Part shown: positions 21,388-33,675 of the stretch, in pieces | Numbering within the stretch: position 1 is the first letter of the stretch | How the letters are laid out: the number at the start of each line of letters is the position of its first letter | DNA from: Zychaea mexicana | Taxonomy: Eukaryota; Mucoromycota; Mucoromycetes; Mucorales; Lichtheimiaceae | NCBI RefSeq assembly: GCF_025766255.1 | Contig: NW_026516827.1 | Coordinates: 19,158-83,157, forward strand | Direction of reading: 5' to 3' | Length of the DNA: 64,000 nt | The notes under the pieces: generated by a model | The model's database searches: none | What the model was told of the DNA's origin: nothing | The model's input: the letters and a program-made list of their open reading frames with translations, nothing else | Program-made: the position numbers and the translations under genes

Positions 21388-24300
21388 GGTATCGCTGGTA
21401 GGTATAAAAAAGGTTAAGTACGGCAATAATATGCTCTGAACTGGATGGTGCTGACCAATATCGTATGCACCTGACTAGCTTGGTTTCCGTCAAACCTCCT
21501 ACCCACGAAAAACAATATGATTGACCACACTACTGCTTTTATGGACAGTAAAAAAGAAGAGATGTACTGCGACGGCACAGAACACCATCATCTATAGATA
21601 CAACCTGAACCATATAAACGTGATACAAATGCATGAACAATATGAGCCTTTTTCTACCGTTTAATTCATAGTAGTAATTTTTACCACGGTTCTGCAAGAA
21701 TAACATGAGCATTCAGGACGAAGTATATAAGCCTAGCGATATACACGCAGCTCATTACGATCCTGTGGAAGTCTCCACCATCACATCGTCTATCTGTGGT
21801 GCTGCTACTAGTCTGCATTTCATGTTTACATTATATAGCGGTAACCAAGAGAACGTGAAGGTGGTTTTTAATTTTCCTTTTTCAAATCAACATTTTAAAG
21901 CGCAGAGATACCAGAAACATAATGCTGGAACCCGCAATTATAAACAGCGCGTCTCGCTGTACACTTATAGCAAGTTGGCCATATTTTCTTGGACCTTGGG
22001 AGGCAGTGTATGTACTTCACGTATCGATGTAATTATAAGCTCAATAAGCTGCGTATAGCAAAAGAAAGTGTTAAATAAATACTTGGTATTTTAAGAACAG
22101 AGTTTACAGAACGTGGACCTTATAGAGATTTTTTACTGAGGCTCTCATTTACCACTGTTCGATACTGTTGTATGTAACACATTGTTTGACTGCCCCACAG
22201 ATCTATCACATCTTTCCATGTCGAATACTGTACTTTTCACTCGCTCTTTGTAAATACAGCTCACATATCATGAATGGTCTATACATATATTTGACGCAAA
22301 CAAAGAGAAAGGATGATAACACAACAATATCCCATATCCGTATTACCAGTTATGCTTAACCTCATATCAGTCATGGTAATTCATTTCGTGGGTAAGCGAA
22401 GTTGAACACCAGACGTATTAGTTAATATTCATGAAATTACATGTTGACGTGATGATCGCCGTATCATCAGATCTTAACTTGGCCTCAGAAACGATACTCG
22501 GCGTTATTTTGTCCGCGGGTAGCTGTGCGATATCGTCGTTTGATACTGCTACCATGTAATGTATTTTCGCTTATGTTACAACTAGTATAAAATATATTCT
22601 TAATTACAGAATTAAATTTTCATATAATAGTCATGGATATGATAGGAATATCCTTTGTATATGGAAGTAGTAAGACTTGCTGAAATCATGGAAGGTAAAT
22701 CTCGAAACTGGAGCTAAAAATTAAATGGTAAAATACTAACAATAAGTATGATAAAATAGAACGAATCTCACTTGAAAGTTGCATAAGCGAGATGTGCTCT
22801 TATCTCTCGTCTAGTCGCCGATTTTCTCGTTGTATAACAGTGTTGTCACGATGGAAAGAGCGTCTGCACATGAAAGAGGCATCAACACAACTATATGCCT
22901 GTGTACATACTGAGGCGCATCACTTGACCGATATAGTCGACCCCCGAGAATATTTGCTTGATTTTAAAGGTTGCAATAATTGCAAAAGTAGCAACCCGTT
23001 TCATTCAACCAGCTATGCTCGAGGCGTATCATACCATATAGATCGAAATGCTATAAACTTTACTGTATTGCATATAAACGTATTGTAGTTGCGGTAATGT
23101 CTCTCTTGTAGACAACCTACTGTGCAATTTATTCGGCTACAAGGAGTTTCATCAATTGTTCGATAAACATTGGGAAAGGGCACGCCTCGCTTGAGCGTCA
23201 ATTGATACTGCAAGACGTAATTTTTATCAGCGTGTCCAGCGACGTACAGGATGAAATTGAACTTCCACCTGCAGTAACAACATGGAGCGGCGTGTATGAT
23301 CGATGAGATAATGGTGCAAAAACGGGAAGCACCGCATCTTAAGATGTAAATGTTAATTTCCAAGGTTTTCTAGCCCAATATATGACGTTTCTTCGCCAAT
23401 GGTTGTTGGTGATATTGCATAATTATCCTCATTATATTTAAAAGCGATTCAACCTAAGTTTGGATACATACTGACCCACGTTGGCAGATCACATTGTACG
23501 TATTTTCTTATTCCCACTGCCCATCTTGTCCCCTGGTTATCTGTTGGTTGATGTGCTACTGTCCAAACGATACCTCAAACATCATATTCCATGAGTCCGC
23601 AGACTGTTGGAAAACTTCATCGAAATCTTGTATTTATATTACGTATATCTGTTAAACGACGATCCCAATCGGAGGGGCAGGTAGTTGTTTCGGCGCTCAT
23701 TATCAGTCGCCATCCACGGTATTACAGTGCCTTTGAATGCGATCCAGAGACTAAGTACTTCTCTTGACATATTGCTAAAAGCTGACACGAGCCTGGTTAA
23801 CATTTCCGTATACTGACCGGATCAGTGGCTCAAGCAGAACTACCAAAAACGTAGCCTTGAAGCATTCTTTAACGGCAAGCCCTACATAGCTCAAAGCAAA
23901 CGCACGTAGTTCAAGAGCAAATACATACTATTCCTGCCAATTTTAATGGATATAATATACCACCTTGCCACCAATCAATGCACCAGTCGTGAACGGAATT
24001 ACTGCTGGGAGAAGCCTTGTATTGAAGAAGCTGCTCGTCCCCAGCACACTTTTCTGTCTTCTCCACCTCTTTCTAAAGTTGATATTTTGTGTCAACCAAA
24101 GGCAAGATATAGTAAAATCAGGCGGATGTAATTTAAGCAAAAGGGACCATATGTTAAATCAAGTGGGACGTAATGTACATTCAACGGCGCTACTAACGTG
24201 TATTAAAGAGCAACTGCAAAAAAGCAGGATATAGTATGGATATTCCCTCAGGCTTTATCATAACATCACTTATTCGGCAACGACAAGAAATCTGCAAAGA

Positions 24301-27300
24301 GAAGGTCAGAGACAAAATGTGGATGTTGCTGTGGAAATTGGCAACAGTAGGGGAAAATTCGCTGCGTCTCTTTTTTTTAATACGTCACGAAGGCTATGAA
24401 CGCGTACGCATAAACCCACACTAATGACAAGCATAACGTACCTAAATCAGCAGGAAGCAAAGGTAGTCTAGAAATGAGGAAATCAGGAAGAGCGCATCAC
24501 TGATCTTTCTTTTTTGGATAGTGGCAAAGTGATGCGTGTGTCAAACCTTGAACGTTTAACAGCATTCCCCTGAAGCGAAAACTTTATAGAGTGAAAGGGC
24601 ATTGTGACTCAACGATTTGACCAATTGACTTCGCACTCGAAACGCACAAAGGGATGGCGAGTGAACAAGGTGATCAATGAAACAACGAATTACGCGCAAA
24701 AGGGTTAAAAAATGTACAGTAGGAGGTCATCGTTTATAGTGTCATTCTCCTGATCGTCCCAATAGATCTTGAACGCTGCTCAAAAAGAACGTAGAACCGC
24801 ACAAAAACAAACGAACCGGTTAACTTTGTCAACAGCAATGAAAATCAACGAAGGGTGAGTCGACTTTATTAGCGGCAGCGTATACTCGGAATGAGCGGGT
24901 CAACTTATCTGCGGCAGCGCATACATCTTTGGATAGAGGATGGTACCTTACCAGCAGCTGTATAAATTCAGGATGGAGGGAGGGAGGTTACACGGCGTAT
25001 AACAGAGAACTGTTGGCGGATGGCGAAAATTATAAAGCAACAGTGGACAAGCACGCTTCACAATAAAAGATGATGGGTCTATGATACACTGCAGCGTTGG
25101 AGTCAAGTGTGTGTTGTATCTATTTCCGCACACAGCACATGCAATCAAAAGATACTAATAAAATGGAATGGTCTGTGGACTACGCTCTAAACTCATGCTG
25201 TTTGCCTTGATGGGTGAAAAATAGAAACTGGCTGCTGGGAGGATCGTGTCCTTGATATTTACTAAACAGCTGATGCCGGAGAGCCTTTTAGGTTGTCTAC
25301 CTTGTCAGTTACTCCTATTTCCATTATTTTGTTGCTCGCAGAAAAGCATTTCTTCCGTGAATCTACTTGCTCATTTGCATTCGTGTCTTTGATTTCGCTT
25401 GACACGGTGCCGTGCACGGACCCCTCACAACCAAGCGGCGACAGCATCGGAGGTACAGCAGCCCATGGTGAGAGACACGTACCACTACCGCCGAAGCACG
25501 CTTGTCTACTTGACCATCAGGTACCACTCCTCCTTTCATTTCCTTTGGTGCTGTATCGTTTGCTATGCCATAGTAGGCAACCCACAAGTTGATACGCAAC
25601 CCGTTATCTGGGCCAATGAGAATTCACGGGGATTTGAAGTCCCGAACGAGAAAAATGTCTATATAAAGCGAGCAATTTCGCCTTTCTTTTTTCTCTTCTT
25701 CTCTTTAGTTCGTTTTGGTACGGCTTTGGTCTGTAGTACAGATGCACTGCTCTGTGCCATGATCGGGTCATATGCCTGTGCTGGCTATTGTCATAATTCT
25801 TCTGATGATCGGCAGATTCAGTGGTCCGCCCTGAAGAAAATTTGCAATATATACCAGTGGGAATGTGGTCATATACTCCGGCAGCCGATCGTGAACCTTC
25901 GGGTGCATGTGATGCCAACGGTATATGTTGGGATAATTAAAACGAACTTTTCTTTTATTATTATTTATTATTTATTACACACAAATAAGAAAATGATAAA
26001 CAAAATAATAAAAATATATTTTTCTTTTTCGCATTCTTCTTATAAAGTTTCAAAATACTAAATACGCCCCCCTCCATTCATTCACAGCTCCGTGCTAAAC
26101 AAAGCGGGGAACAGTGACAGTGGCTCTGTATCGTAGCTGGCAGTAACACGATCACAACGCTTTAGCACTCTCTTTCACCTTCTGTGTTCGCCTAAATTGC
26201 CAAAGTAATTGTCAAGAAAAAAAATTGTTACCGAGGATCCTCCTTTAGGAAAAGGTTATTTTATAAGAGGCAACGTCAGAGCATACGCCGGCAGACATGT
26301 ATAATTGCCAGATCTGTAATTTGGAATGTTTTTCTTTTCAGCTGTTCGTCTCTCTCACTCTTCCTGCACGTAGCTTAACATAAAACGATTTTCTTATCAT
26401 TTTGGTTTTCACCTGGATTGAAAAGCTTGCACTGATCATTCCGATGTGCCTGCTTTCAAAGCGGGATTCTTGGACCTAACGTCACTTCCAAGAGACGATA
26501 AGAAGGCGATAAAGCTCGCACAATAAGCGCGCAAATAGTTCTTATGTTAAACGCTTTGTAAACTTATTGGTCTGCTCTTCAAATTTGTTTTCTTTTGAGT
26601 AGATCGTTGATGATGCCTGTATTATAAACGTAGTTTGTTGTTAGTGAGTAGTTCTTATGTTAATGTGGTACGAAACGATTTGATGCTCAAAGATGCAACA
26701 GTATTGCGGAGCCATTACTCACCACTGTAATGTTTTTTAGCGGTGCAAATAACAGAAATATTTTATAGATCTCGCTTGCATACTTTGATACCTGCTTCAT
26801 GGAACTACCGAATTTTGAAGGGAGCAAATGGACGCCCTTAACTCGACAGGCCATCTACGGAAAGGAGCCTTCTTGCTCGCCTTTTCCTATTATCCGTTTT
26901 TCTTCCAAATGAACTTGCAACTGATGAATATGTGATCCCACTACTGGATTGGTATTATTATTGCTGTCTGGATTCTTCTTGTTGTTTTGCTTCTGATTGA
27001 ACCACCAACACTACCATCCAAAAATTTGTAAATTTTCTCCTGTATAAACTCGACACATCAGTAACCATCATCAAGACAAATTTGACAGGTCTTTTAAAAA
27101 CCACAGTGGTACGATGCGTTTATTGTGAAGGTCGAAGAGATTCTGTACATCCTCAAGGTAACGAAACCGTAGCGGGCAGCAGCACTGGTGATTTGTGAAG
27201 ATTGCAATGAGGAGGCCAAAAGCAATGTTGCACAGGGTCGTAGGTATAACTACTTGAAATTCACGTCCACCGTGATGATCGGCACTTGTTGCAACGACTA

Positions 27301-28311
27301 TTGCAAGCTCAGAGGCTTGTTGTTGAGAGTTTAAATGTCGATGCATTGGTAAAGAAATGTACGAATCAATGAACCAACACATAGGTATCTGTAGCGTTTG
27401 CGGGTATTGTCGTCAGTTAGTCACTGATTGCACAACGTCCAAAGCCATAAAAAACCCGGAAGAAGCACAGAAACGCAAGAGGTCGACGTGAGATTGAAAC
27501 GAAAGCGATTTTCGAAAATAGATACACTTCCCAGTCCTTGAATGAATAGCGACGGTTTCTTCAACGATGCATTAAACTCATTCACAGATCCATCAAAAAC
27601 AGCAAAAAATGATGTGCTGTTCTTCATGCGAAGGTAAAATAGCTCGCGCTCAAGGTCGCTTAGAACTTTTTTCTCATATCGTTTGAATGAGAAAAGTTAT
27701 GTCAGCCATCATCTAAGCTTGTGTTATTCTGAAAGAAACTTACATGGGCCATGTTCAGGAAATTACCAATTGAATCATATCACTATGTTTATTAAATCAA
27801 CATACAATAGCTAGTAGACGAAACATCAGCAGTCATTCACGGTACATGTTGGTTAAAATATTATGCCACATCTTTATTCTCTCTCTACAAGGGCGGGTTT
27901 GCAGATTAGAGAAACACAAGTTGACAAACACATTGTAGCAAGTTCCAAAAACTGGGTACAACGATCTTCATATCAAGCAAGCTGGTGTCAGTTTACAGTG
28001 CATAAGCTTATATGCTGGTTGACAAATTCGCCTCCGTTTTTGCATTAGTGGGAAAAAATACTTGGATTGTAAACAAAAAAACCAACGAGAGATCGCTCCG
28101 TGGTAGTCGGATCAACCGTTAAGTTTATTAGTGCCACAACAACATACTACATCATACGGAACCTTGTGACATGGATATATGTATAGAAAACAATGTATCA
28201 CCAGCATCATCTCTACATTAAAAGCCGAAAGAAAGAGAAAAAAATATACAAAGAGAAAGTTTCAAAGCCGAAATGGTGAATAGAATAGAAGGAGAATGGT
28301 GTAAAGCCTTT
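21388..28311. other. Long gene-poor stretch (about 6.9 kb)
   Basis: No convincing gene. Open frames that I could not identify are 21705-22058 (+, starting MSIQDEVYKPSDIHAAHYDP, possibly a lone exon with a GT donor at about 21842), 25399-26061 (+, 220 codons, poor composition and an equally open minus strand), and a minus-strand pair at 27071-27382 and 27421-27627. None shows a motif, signal or phase-consistent splicing to a neighbour. The stretch probably holds old repeats and long promoters. Confidence 0.4.
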
Positions 28312-29446
28312 TTACTCTAGAGAAGGTCGAACGCAGACCTTCAAGCCTGTACCAGAAGTGAACACCTCCCACGCCTTGTCGAACTCGTCCAAAGTAAACG
28401 TATGGGAGATCAATGCGCTCCAGTTGACCTTGCCTTCAGCCAAAATTTTGACTGCACGCTCCATACCAAAAGGATTTGTGTACGTTGACTTGATGGTCAG
28501 CTCACGGCGATAAACATCAAAAGGCGATACTGGCACCGTGACACCCGGTTTCGCAACGCCAACCCACACAACGGTGCCTCCCGCTTTAGCACAGTTCACT
28601 GCTGATTCCATCGTTTCCGGGCGTCCAACACATTCGAACACAACATCATAGCCATGACCCATGCATGGATCGCCAACCTTGAGATCTTCGGGCTTGATCG
28701 CTTTGGCAGCACCGAACTCAAGCGCCTTTTGGCGTCGCATGTCGCTTGGTTCGACTACAGTGACAGAAGCACCGCCGGTGGAGCACAGACCCAAGGCCAT
28801 CAATCCGATGGGACCCGCGCCCATAATCAATACCCGGTCGCCGCTCTTGATCGAGCCCGTGTCCACGGCATGCACGACACACGAGAGAGGTTCGGCCAAA
28901 CTGGCAAGCTCGGGGCTGACTGTGGAAGGAACGGCAAAGGCAGCAGCAGCAGGGACGGCAACGTACTTGGCCATACCACCGTTCACGCTGACGCCGATGC
29001 ACGAAAGGAATGGGCACAGGTGGTATTTCTTGTTGCGGCAAAAAGTGCATGCGTGGCATGGACAGTTGGGATCGATGGCAACAAGATGGCCGACGGTCAG
29101 AGAGGTCTTGGTTTCCGGGTGGATTGATTCAACATATCCAGCAAATTCGTGGCCGATGGTCACTTGAGGTGTGGCGTGTGGGGTCTCACCATGGCAAATA
29201 TGGAGATCCGTTCCTGTTTTTCATTGTAAGACAACACAAACAGTACTGGCATAAGCACACACGCTTTCTCTCTCCATTCCTTCCAGTAACTCTTTTTTCA
29301 AACCGCTTCTCCTTACCACATAAGCCAGAGGATGTCACTCGGATCAGCACTTCACCAGGAGCCATCGCAGGTACCTTTCTGTCAACCATATCGATCTTGC
29401 CCTTGGACTCCCAAATAGCAACCTTCATAGAATCAACGCTCACCAT
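28312..29446 (-). CDS. Zinc-dependent polyol/alcohol dehydrogenase (sorbitol/arabinitol dehydrogenase family, MDR)
   Basis: Medium-chain dehydrogenase predicted to oxidise a sugar alcohol or similar alcohol with NAD(P). It has two exons, 29317-29446 and 28312-29213, giving 343 aa. The start is ATG 29444-29446 (MVSVDSMKVAIWE), because the upstream extension is a tract of TAC/TAG repeats. The catalytic zinc ligands are visible: Cys43 in SGLCGTDLH (made across the intron) and His65-Glu66 in TIGHEFAG. The four-Cys structural zinc lobe is in CPCHACTFCRNKKYHLC. The Rossmann motif is GAGPIGLMALGL, followed by an acidic residue in VVEPSD, which favours NAD. It has the sorbitol-dehydrogenase-like QxxHxxG-less shape with YRRELTIKSTYTNP near the end. 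A fungal transcription factor gene lies upstream on the same strand. Confidence 0.9.
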
Positions 29447-29958
29447 GTTAACTTGAAATGGTAATAGTAATAGTAGTAGTAGTAGTAGCTTGAGATTTAA
29501 AAAGGTATAGGAAAAAAGAAAGAAGTGTGGAAACGACAACGGAAAATATAATCAAACGCAGCTTATATGCGTCGACGGATTAATAGCTGAAGTTTAATTC
29601 AAACGGGGAAGGTGCATACATAAAAGGAAGTTAGAACTGATTGCCTTTTAAAGGCGCCTTTTTCCCCCACCCCTCCGTCTCCGGATTTTGACACTAGTCT
29701 CCTCCCGCGGGACTTTTACTTTTATAACCCGTGTATACACCGCGTATAATAAAAAGACTTACAGTAGGGAAATGTGTGTATGTGGCGATGGTAGAGAACG
29801 CGGCTTAGAAATTACAACAAACATAGTGCACAAGAGACGTCAGGAGATCTGACTGGGTATATCATATATAAATGTAAGGATGCTATGTACATGATGATCC
29901 AAGGTTAGGAGAAAGAGTTTGTGAAAGTGAGTGCGTGATAGGAAAGGAGGAGGAAGCT
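29447..29958. other. Intergenic region between polyol dehydrogenase and transcription factor
   Basis: It contains the 5' region of the dehydrogenase, with a TAG/TAC-type repeat at about 29461-29489. No further gene is seen. Confidence 0.4.
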
Positions 29959-32049
29959 TCAAGAGGAAGGATGGTTTTTGTTTGTTGGAGACGATGAAGG
30001 TGATAATGATGACGAGGAGCAGGAGGAGGAGGAAAGAGCATACTGAGTGACATTTTCAAAGATCGTTAGGCCATCCAATGGTTCTGATGTTCTTGCTGGC
30101 TTGTAATAGCGTGCTCGTGGCTGCAGATCCCGATCAAACATCATGACGCCTGAATACATATTGTTCTCCATCTTGATGCTTCGTGCCCGCAAATCATCAT
30201 CGTCATCCTTTTCGGACTTCATGCTGCAAATATCATCGCTCTGGCGACGACGACGACGACGACGACTTCTTCCAAGCATTTGCTTTCCTTTGTGATCATC
30301 ATCATCATCATCAACATAATAATCAATGTCGTTTTCTTCTTTCAGACAAGACTGTTCAGACAGAACTGACTCAACATCTCTGACCATGTCATCGCATATA
30401 GGATCATGCCAGTGTATCTCGGCCATATTTGCGAGTACATCACGCGCTTGGAGCAATCCGAACTTTGCGCGGTCACGAATCCACATATCCTTGTATTTGA
30501 AACATAGCACCAACACTTCAATTGAGCGCTTCAAGTCTCCAGGAAACGTTTGACATGGCTTGAATTCCATCACCATGCGTCTAAAGCAAATCATGTAAGT
30601 GAAGCACTCGACCATGTGCAAAATCGCGCGTCGCTGCAAGCTTGTTAACGGGCGGCTAGTGTTACTGTCACTGCTATTACGACGCCGCTGCTGGTCCGGC
30701 ACTGGTGGGCAAAAATGATGTAACAAGAGGCCATGGTTGGTGCATTTCTCCATGTTGATGGTCATATGGGCTTCAAGCATCGTGGGAGGCATTGGAGGTA
30801 CGCGAACGCTCCATTCTTGTATCTTTGCGTTGACTTTATCCATCATGGCCTCGTCGTCCTGCAACGAAAGCTGGATCTCCTTGACAAGCTTACGCCGTGT
30901 AATCCACAGCTCCAAAACATGACCCCATTCACTTGCACCTGTAGCTTCAGAGGGGTCATCGAGCGAGCAGGGCATCGGTCTCACCAAACGACCTAGCGCA
31001 TCATGGTCGTCTGAGTTAGGACGCAATAACGAGCTCGGTATAGCGCCTGATTCGTGCAAAAAATGGTCGATTTGAAACAGGTACCACCACAGCCGGTTTT
31101 TCAGCTCAGTTTGATCGTCGTCTTCGTGAGGATGCGTCCCTGGTTGTCGAGGTTCGATGCCTAACTCGGTCGCCATACCAACTGCAATGGTGTGGAAAAT
31201 GGTTTTTTGCTTGATTGAAAATGCGGCGGTCATGTTGCACAAGCAAAGCGCAAAGAGATGGTCAACGTGCGGTTCGTCAAAGCAATCACCTAGCACGTCG
31301 CGCGCCATTTTGGATAATTGGTGTTGGATCGCATCCAGGATACGACTGTCTTTGACGGTCCTGGTCGGTGGGTGATGAATGAGCACGTGTCTGCACCAGT
31401 AGACTCCAATGGCCAGGGCAAGTGGATTTGAGCAAAGATCATCGGGGCCAAGTGCCATATACCAAGGGATGAGCAAGGATTTGGGTCGGATGGGGTAATA
31501 GTGGTTCATGCATTCCATGAAATAGAACACACAGTCGCTGACGATCGTCGGCAGGTCGGAAACGCTGCACCCCGTCATGGGCCGGGCGATCGTTTTGGCG
31601 TAGAGTTCACTATGATAATTAATATAAGGAAGTGGGACAACGACTCGAGTGTTGCGTTCTCTTGCCGTGGACAATAAGGTGGTATTGCTTCTAAACGTCG
31701 ACAAACTCAGAGCTCGTAGAAAGTCAGTGACATCAGAAACACTGTGGATTGTGATGCGGTAATTGTTGTCGGGTAAGGCTTCGACCCTCCATTGTTGACT
31801 GCTGCTTTGGTCCAGATCCATAATGTGGGTAGGCTGCAATGTTGTCGTCGTCAACGTCGCAGTCGCCATTGCGGGGGTTACACTGCTTGCTGTTGACGTG
31901 AGTTCCGAATCGGTATTGTCATTGGTCCTGTCATTGAGGTCGGTCGAGCGTTTCGGTTTGTTGATATCTTTTTTACGAGTTTTAGGCCGTCGGGGACGTG
32001 TTCCGTTGATCGTAAGCCCGTTGTGGGGCCCAAGTACGAGCTCTGCCAT
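29959..32049 (-). CDS. Fungal-specific transcription factor (middle homology region), no Zn2Cys6 cluster
   Basis: A single-exon ORF of 696 aa. The central part matches the fungal-specific transcription factor domain: HVDHLFALCLCNMTAAFSIK, then the typical IAVGMATELGIEP followed by LKNRLWWYLFQIDHFL. That domain follows a zinc cluster in most family members. Here the N-terminus (MAELVLGPHNGLTINGTRPR, then PKTRKKDINKPKR) has a basic patch but no CX2CX6C cluster, and the 130 bases upstream encode none. The C-terminal third has acidic runs (poly-Asp), a run of Arg and a Ser-rich tail, encoded by GAT/CGA/AGC codon repeats. It lies about 510 bp upstream of the polyol dehydrogenase on the same strand, so co-regulation is possible but unproven. 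Confidence 0.85.
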   Translation of the reverse strand: MAELVLGPHNGLTINGTRPRRPKTRKKDINKPKRSTDLNDRTNDNTDSELTSTASSVTPAMATATLTTTTLQPTHIMDLDQSSSQQWRVEALPDNNYRITIHSVSDVTDFLRALSLSTFRSNTTLLSTARERNTRVVVPLPYINYHSELYAKTIARPMTGCSVSDLPTIVSDCVFYFMECMNHYYPIRPKSLLIPWYMALGPDDLCSNPLALAIGVYWCRHVLIHHPPTRTVKDSRILDAIQHQLSKMARDVLGDCFDEPHVDHLFALCLCNMTAAFSIKQKTIFHTIAVGMATELGIEPRQPGTHPHEDDDQTELKNRLWWYLFQIDHFLHESGAIPSSLLRPNSDDHDALGRLVRPMPCSLDDPSEATGASEWGHVLELWITRRKLVKEIQLSLQDDEAMMDKVNAKIQEWSVRVPPMPPTMLEAHMTINMEKCTNHGLLLHHFCPPVPDQQRRRNSSDSNTSRPLTSLQRRAILHMVECFTYMICFRRMVMEFKPCQTFPGDLKRSIEVLVLCFKYKDMWIRDRAKFGLLQARDVLANMAEIHWHDPICDDMVRDVESVLSEQSCLKEENDIDYYVDDDDDDHKGKQMLGRSRRRRRRRQSDDICSMKSEKDDDDDLRARSIKMENNMYSGVMMFDRDLQPRARYYKPARTSEPLDGLTIFENVTQYALSSSSCSSSSLSPSSSPTNKNHPSS

Positions 32050-32254
32050 TTATATGGGAAAAGAAATATAAGAAAGAACGGTTTGGGGTTTTTGGATGGG
32101 CAATGGGAGAACTTATTGTAGGTTGATCACAGACACCCAAATTCATCTTATTACTCCGCCCCATTTCGCACCATCTGACCTTCACAATTTATGCTACCCT
32201 GACTATACAAAAACAAGCATCAAAAGATAGTTTATTGTGTTATCCAAAGAAACC

Positions 32255-33675
32255 CTATGCAAAAGCGGTGGCATTCGCTTCGCGCCACTCACACCATTGC
32301 TGTTTCAACTGAGACTGTAGCTCTGGACCAGCAAAAATGGCATCGATGGAACGCAACGACGCCTCGAAAAGCTGATCCCGCGTCATGTTGAATGTTGTGG
32401 AACAAACAGCATATTCGTTGGAAAGGTCAGAGAAGAACACACCCTTGTCATCCGTCTACATAGCACAATATAGCCAACCTCTGCATATTTAATACACACA
32501 TGTAAGAAAGCACATGACGAAACTAGAAACTAGAAACTTACACAAAGGACAAAGGGATGACCCTCCTTGAGCAAATCCTTGACGTGGTGGTCAGCGAATG
32601 TCTCCACGGTCTTGCTCACAACATTGGACGTCATGCAAATTTCTATAGGTATACTGTTCGCATAGATGGTTTGACGTGCATAATCGTCCAAGAGTGTAGC
32701 GTGGCCCAGACGATCCGGACCAAACGACAATAAATTAGGTGCTTCTACCATATTTTCCTTGACCTACATTATTTATAGATGCAATCGCCCGGGTAAGCGT
32801 AAATAATACAACATACACCTTGACATGCTCAAGCAAGACAACGTCGACACTTGACCTCGTTAAAGTGCAAGGTAACATGGAATCCCTCTGTCCTGGCCTT
32901 ATCGAACGCAGGTCGCAGCTGCTCAAAGGAACCTTGATGGACGTCACCACACAAGTCGATACCCACGACATTTTGTGATCGGAATTCCATGGCTAAATCC
33001 ACGGCCTCATATGCTTCTTCGAGTGTATTCCGGCGATCGATAGATACAATCAGTCGTACAATGATGTTGTCCCGCGGTTCGTTGACAGCTGACAAGACAG
33101 CCTTCAGGTACGATTCCTTTGTCATGCCTTGTTTTTTGCACCAATCAATAACCAATTAATCAACAATCTTTGCAACCGAAAAAAAAAACCAATATATACG
33201 CATGAATATATACCGGTATCCGGGTTACGACGAGGCGTTGTACGCAGTTCCAAGTAGCGAACGCCATCTTGAGCAAACTCATCAATTACATTACGCGTGG
33301 CGATGCCCACTGCTTCTTCGTCGTCTGTCAATTTGTAAATAAACTTGAACAACGGAAAAAAGCTGTTAAGATTTATTTAAGTTTCGCCGACAACATAAAC
33401 AGAGAATGAGTTTTGTACAAATTTATCCTGTAAGGCTCTTCATGGCACCATTCCATGACAATAAACACAAAGAAAAAGAAAAGAGAAGGACTTTACTCGG
33501 AAATACGATCCAGTCGTTCAGGAATGGTAAAATCTGCCAGTTCAGGATACTTGTGCTTCTTGATCTCTCTCAATCGATGCATTGTCTTTGGACTAATGCT
33601 GCCATTGATATGAGCATGAAGTTCAATCTTTGGCAATTGAACACAAAATTCAGAGAGATCAAGAGCTGTCACCAT
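32255..33675 (-). CDS. ADAL: Adenosine deaminase-like protein (ADAL / N6-methyl-AMP deaminase type)
   Basis: Predicted cytosolic zinc aminohydrolase. The ADAL subfamily converts N6-methyl-AMP to IMP and methylamine. Five in-phase exons, 33497-33675, 33214-33362, 32856-33127, 32542-32763 and 32255-32455, give 340 aa. The start is ATG 33673-33675. Metal and catalytic landmarks are LPKIELHAHINGS (His20 and His22), the subfamily marker YLELRTTPR, GIDLCGD, LHFNE (catalytic Glu; the usual small residue before it is Asn), LGHATLL, PIEICMTSNV and, made across an intron, LC-TDDKGVFFSDLSNEY with the zinc-binding Asp. The ELRTTPR motif separates it from classical adenosine deaminases. Intact and clearly expressed-type gene structure. 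Confidence 0.92.

Noticed and set aside
21705..22058. 117-codon plus-strand ORF as a gene
   Set aside because: The first 45 codons look plausible as an exon, but no downstream exon joins in phase and no family is recognised; kept only as a note in the gene-poor stretch.
25399..26061. 220-codon plus-strand ORF
   Set aside because: No motif, AT-rich low-complexity end, and the opposite strand is also open for over 100 codons; no splice partners.
28654..29167. Long plus-strand ORFs opposite the polyol dehydrogenase
   Set aside because: Antisense shadows of a well-supported coding exon.
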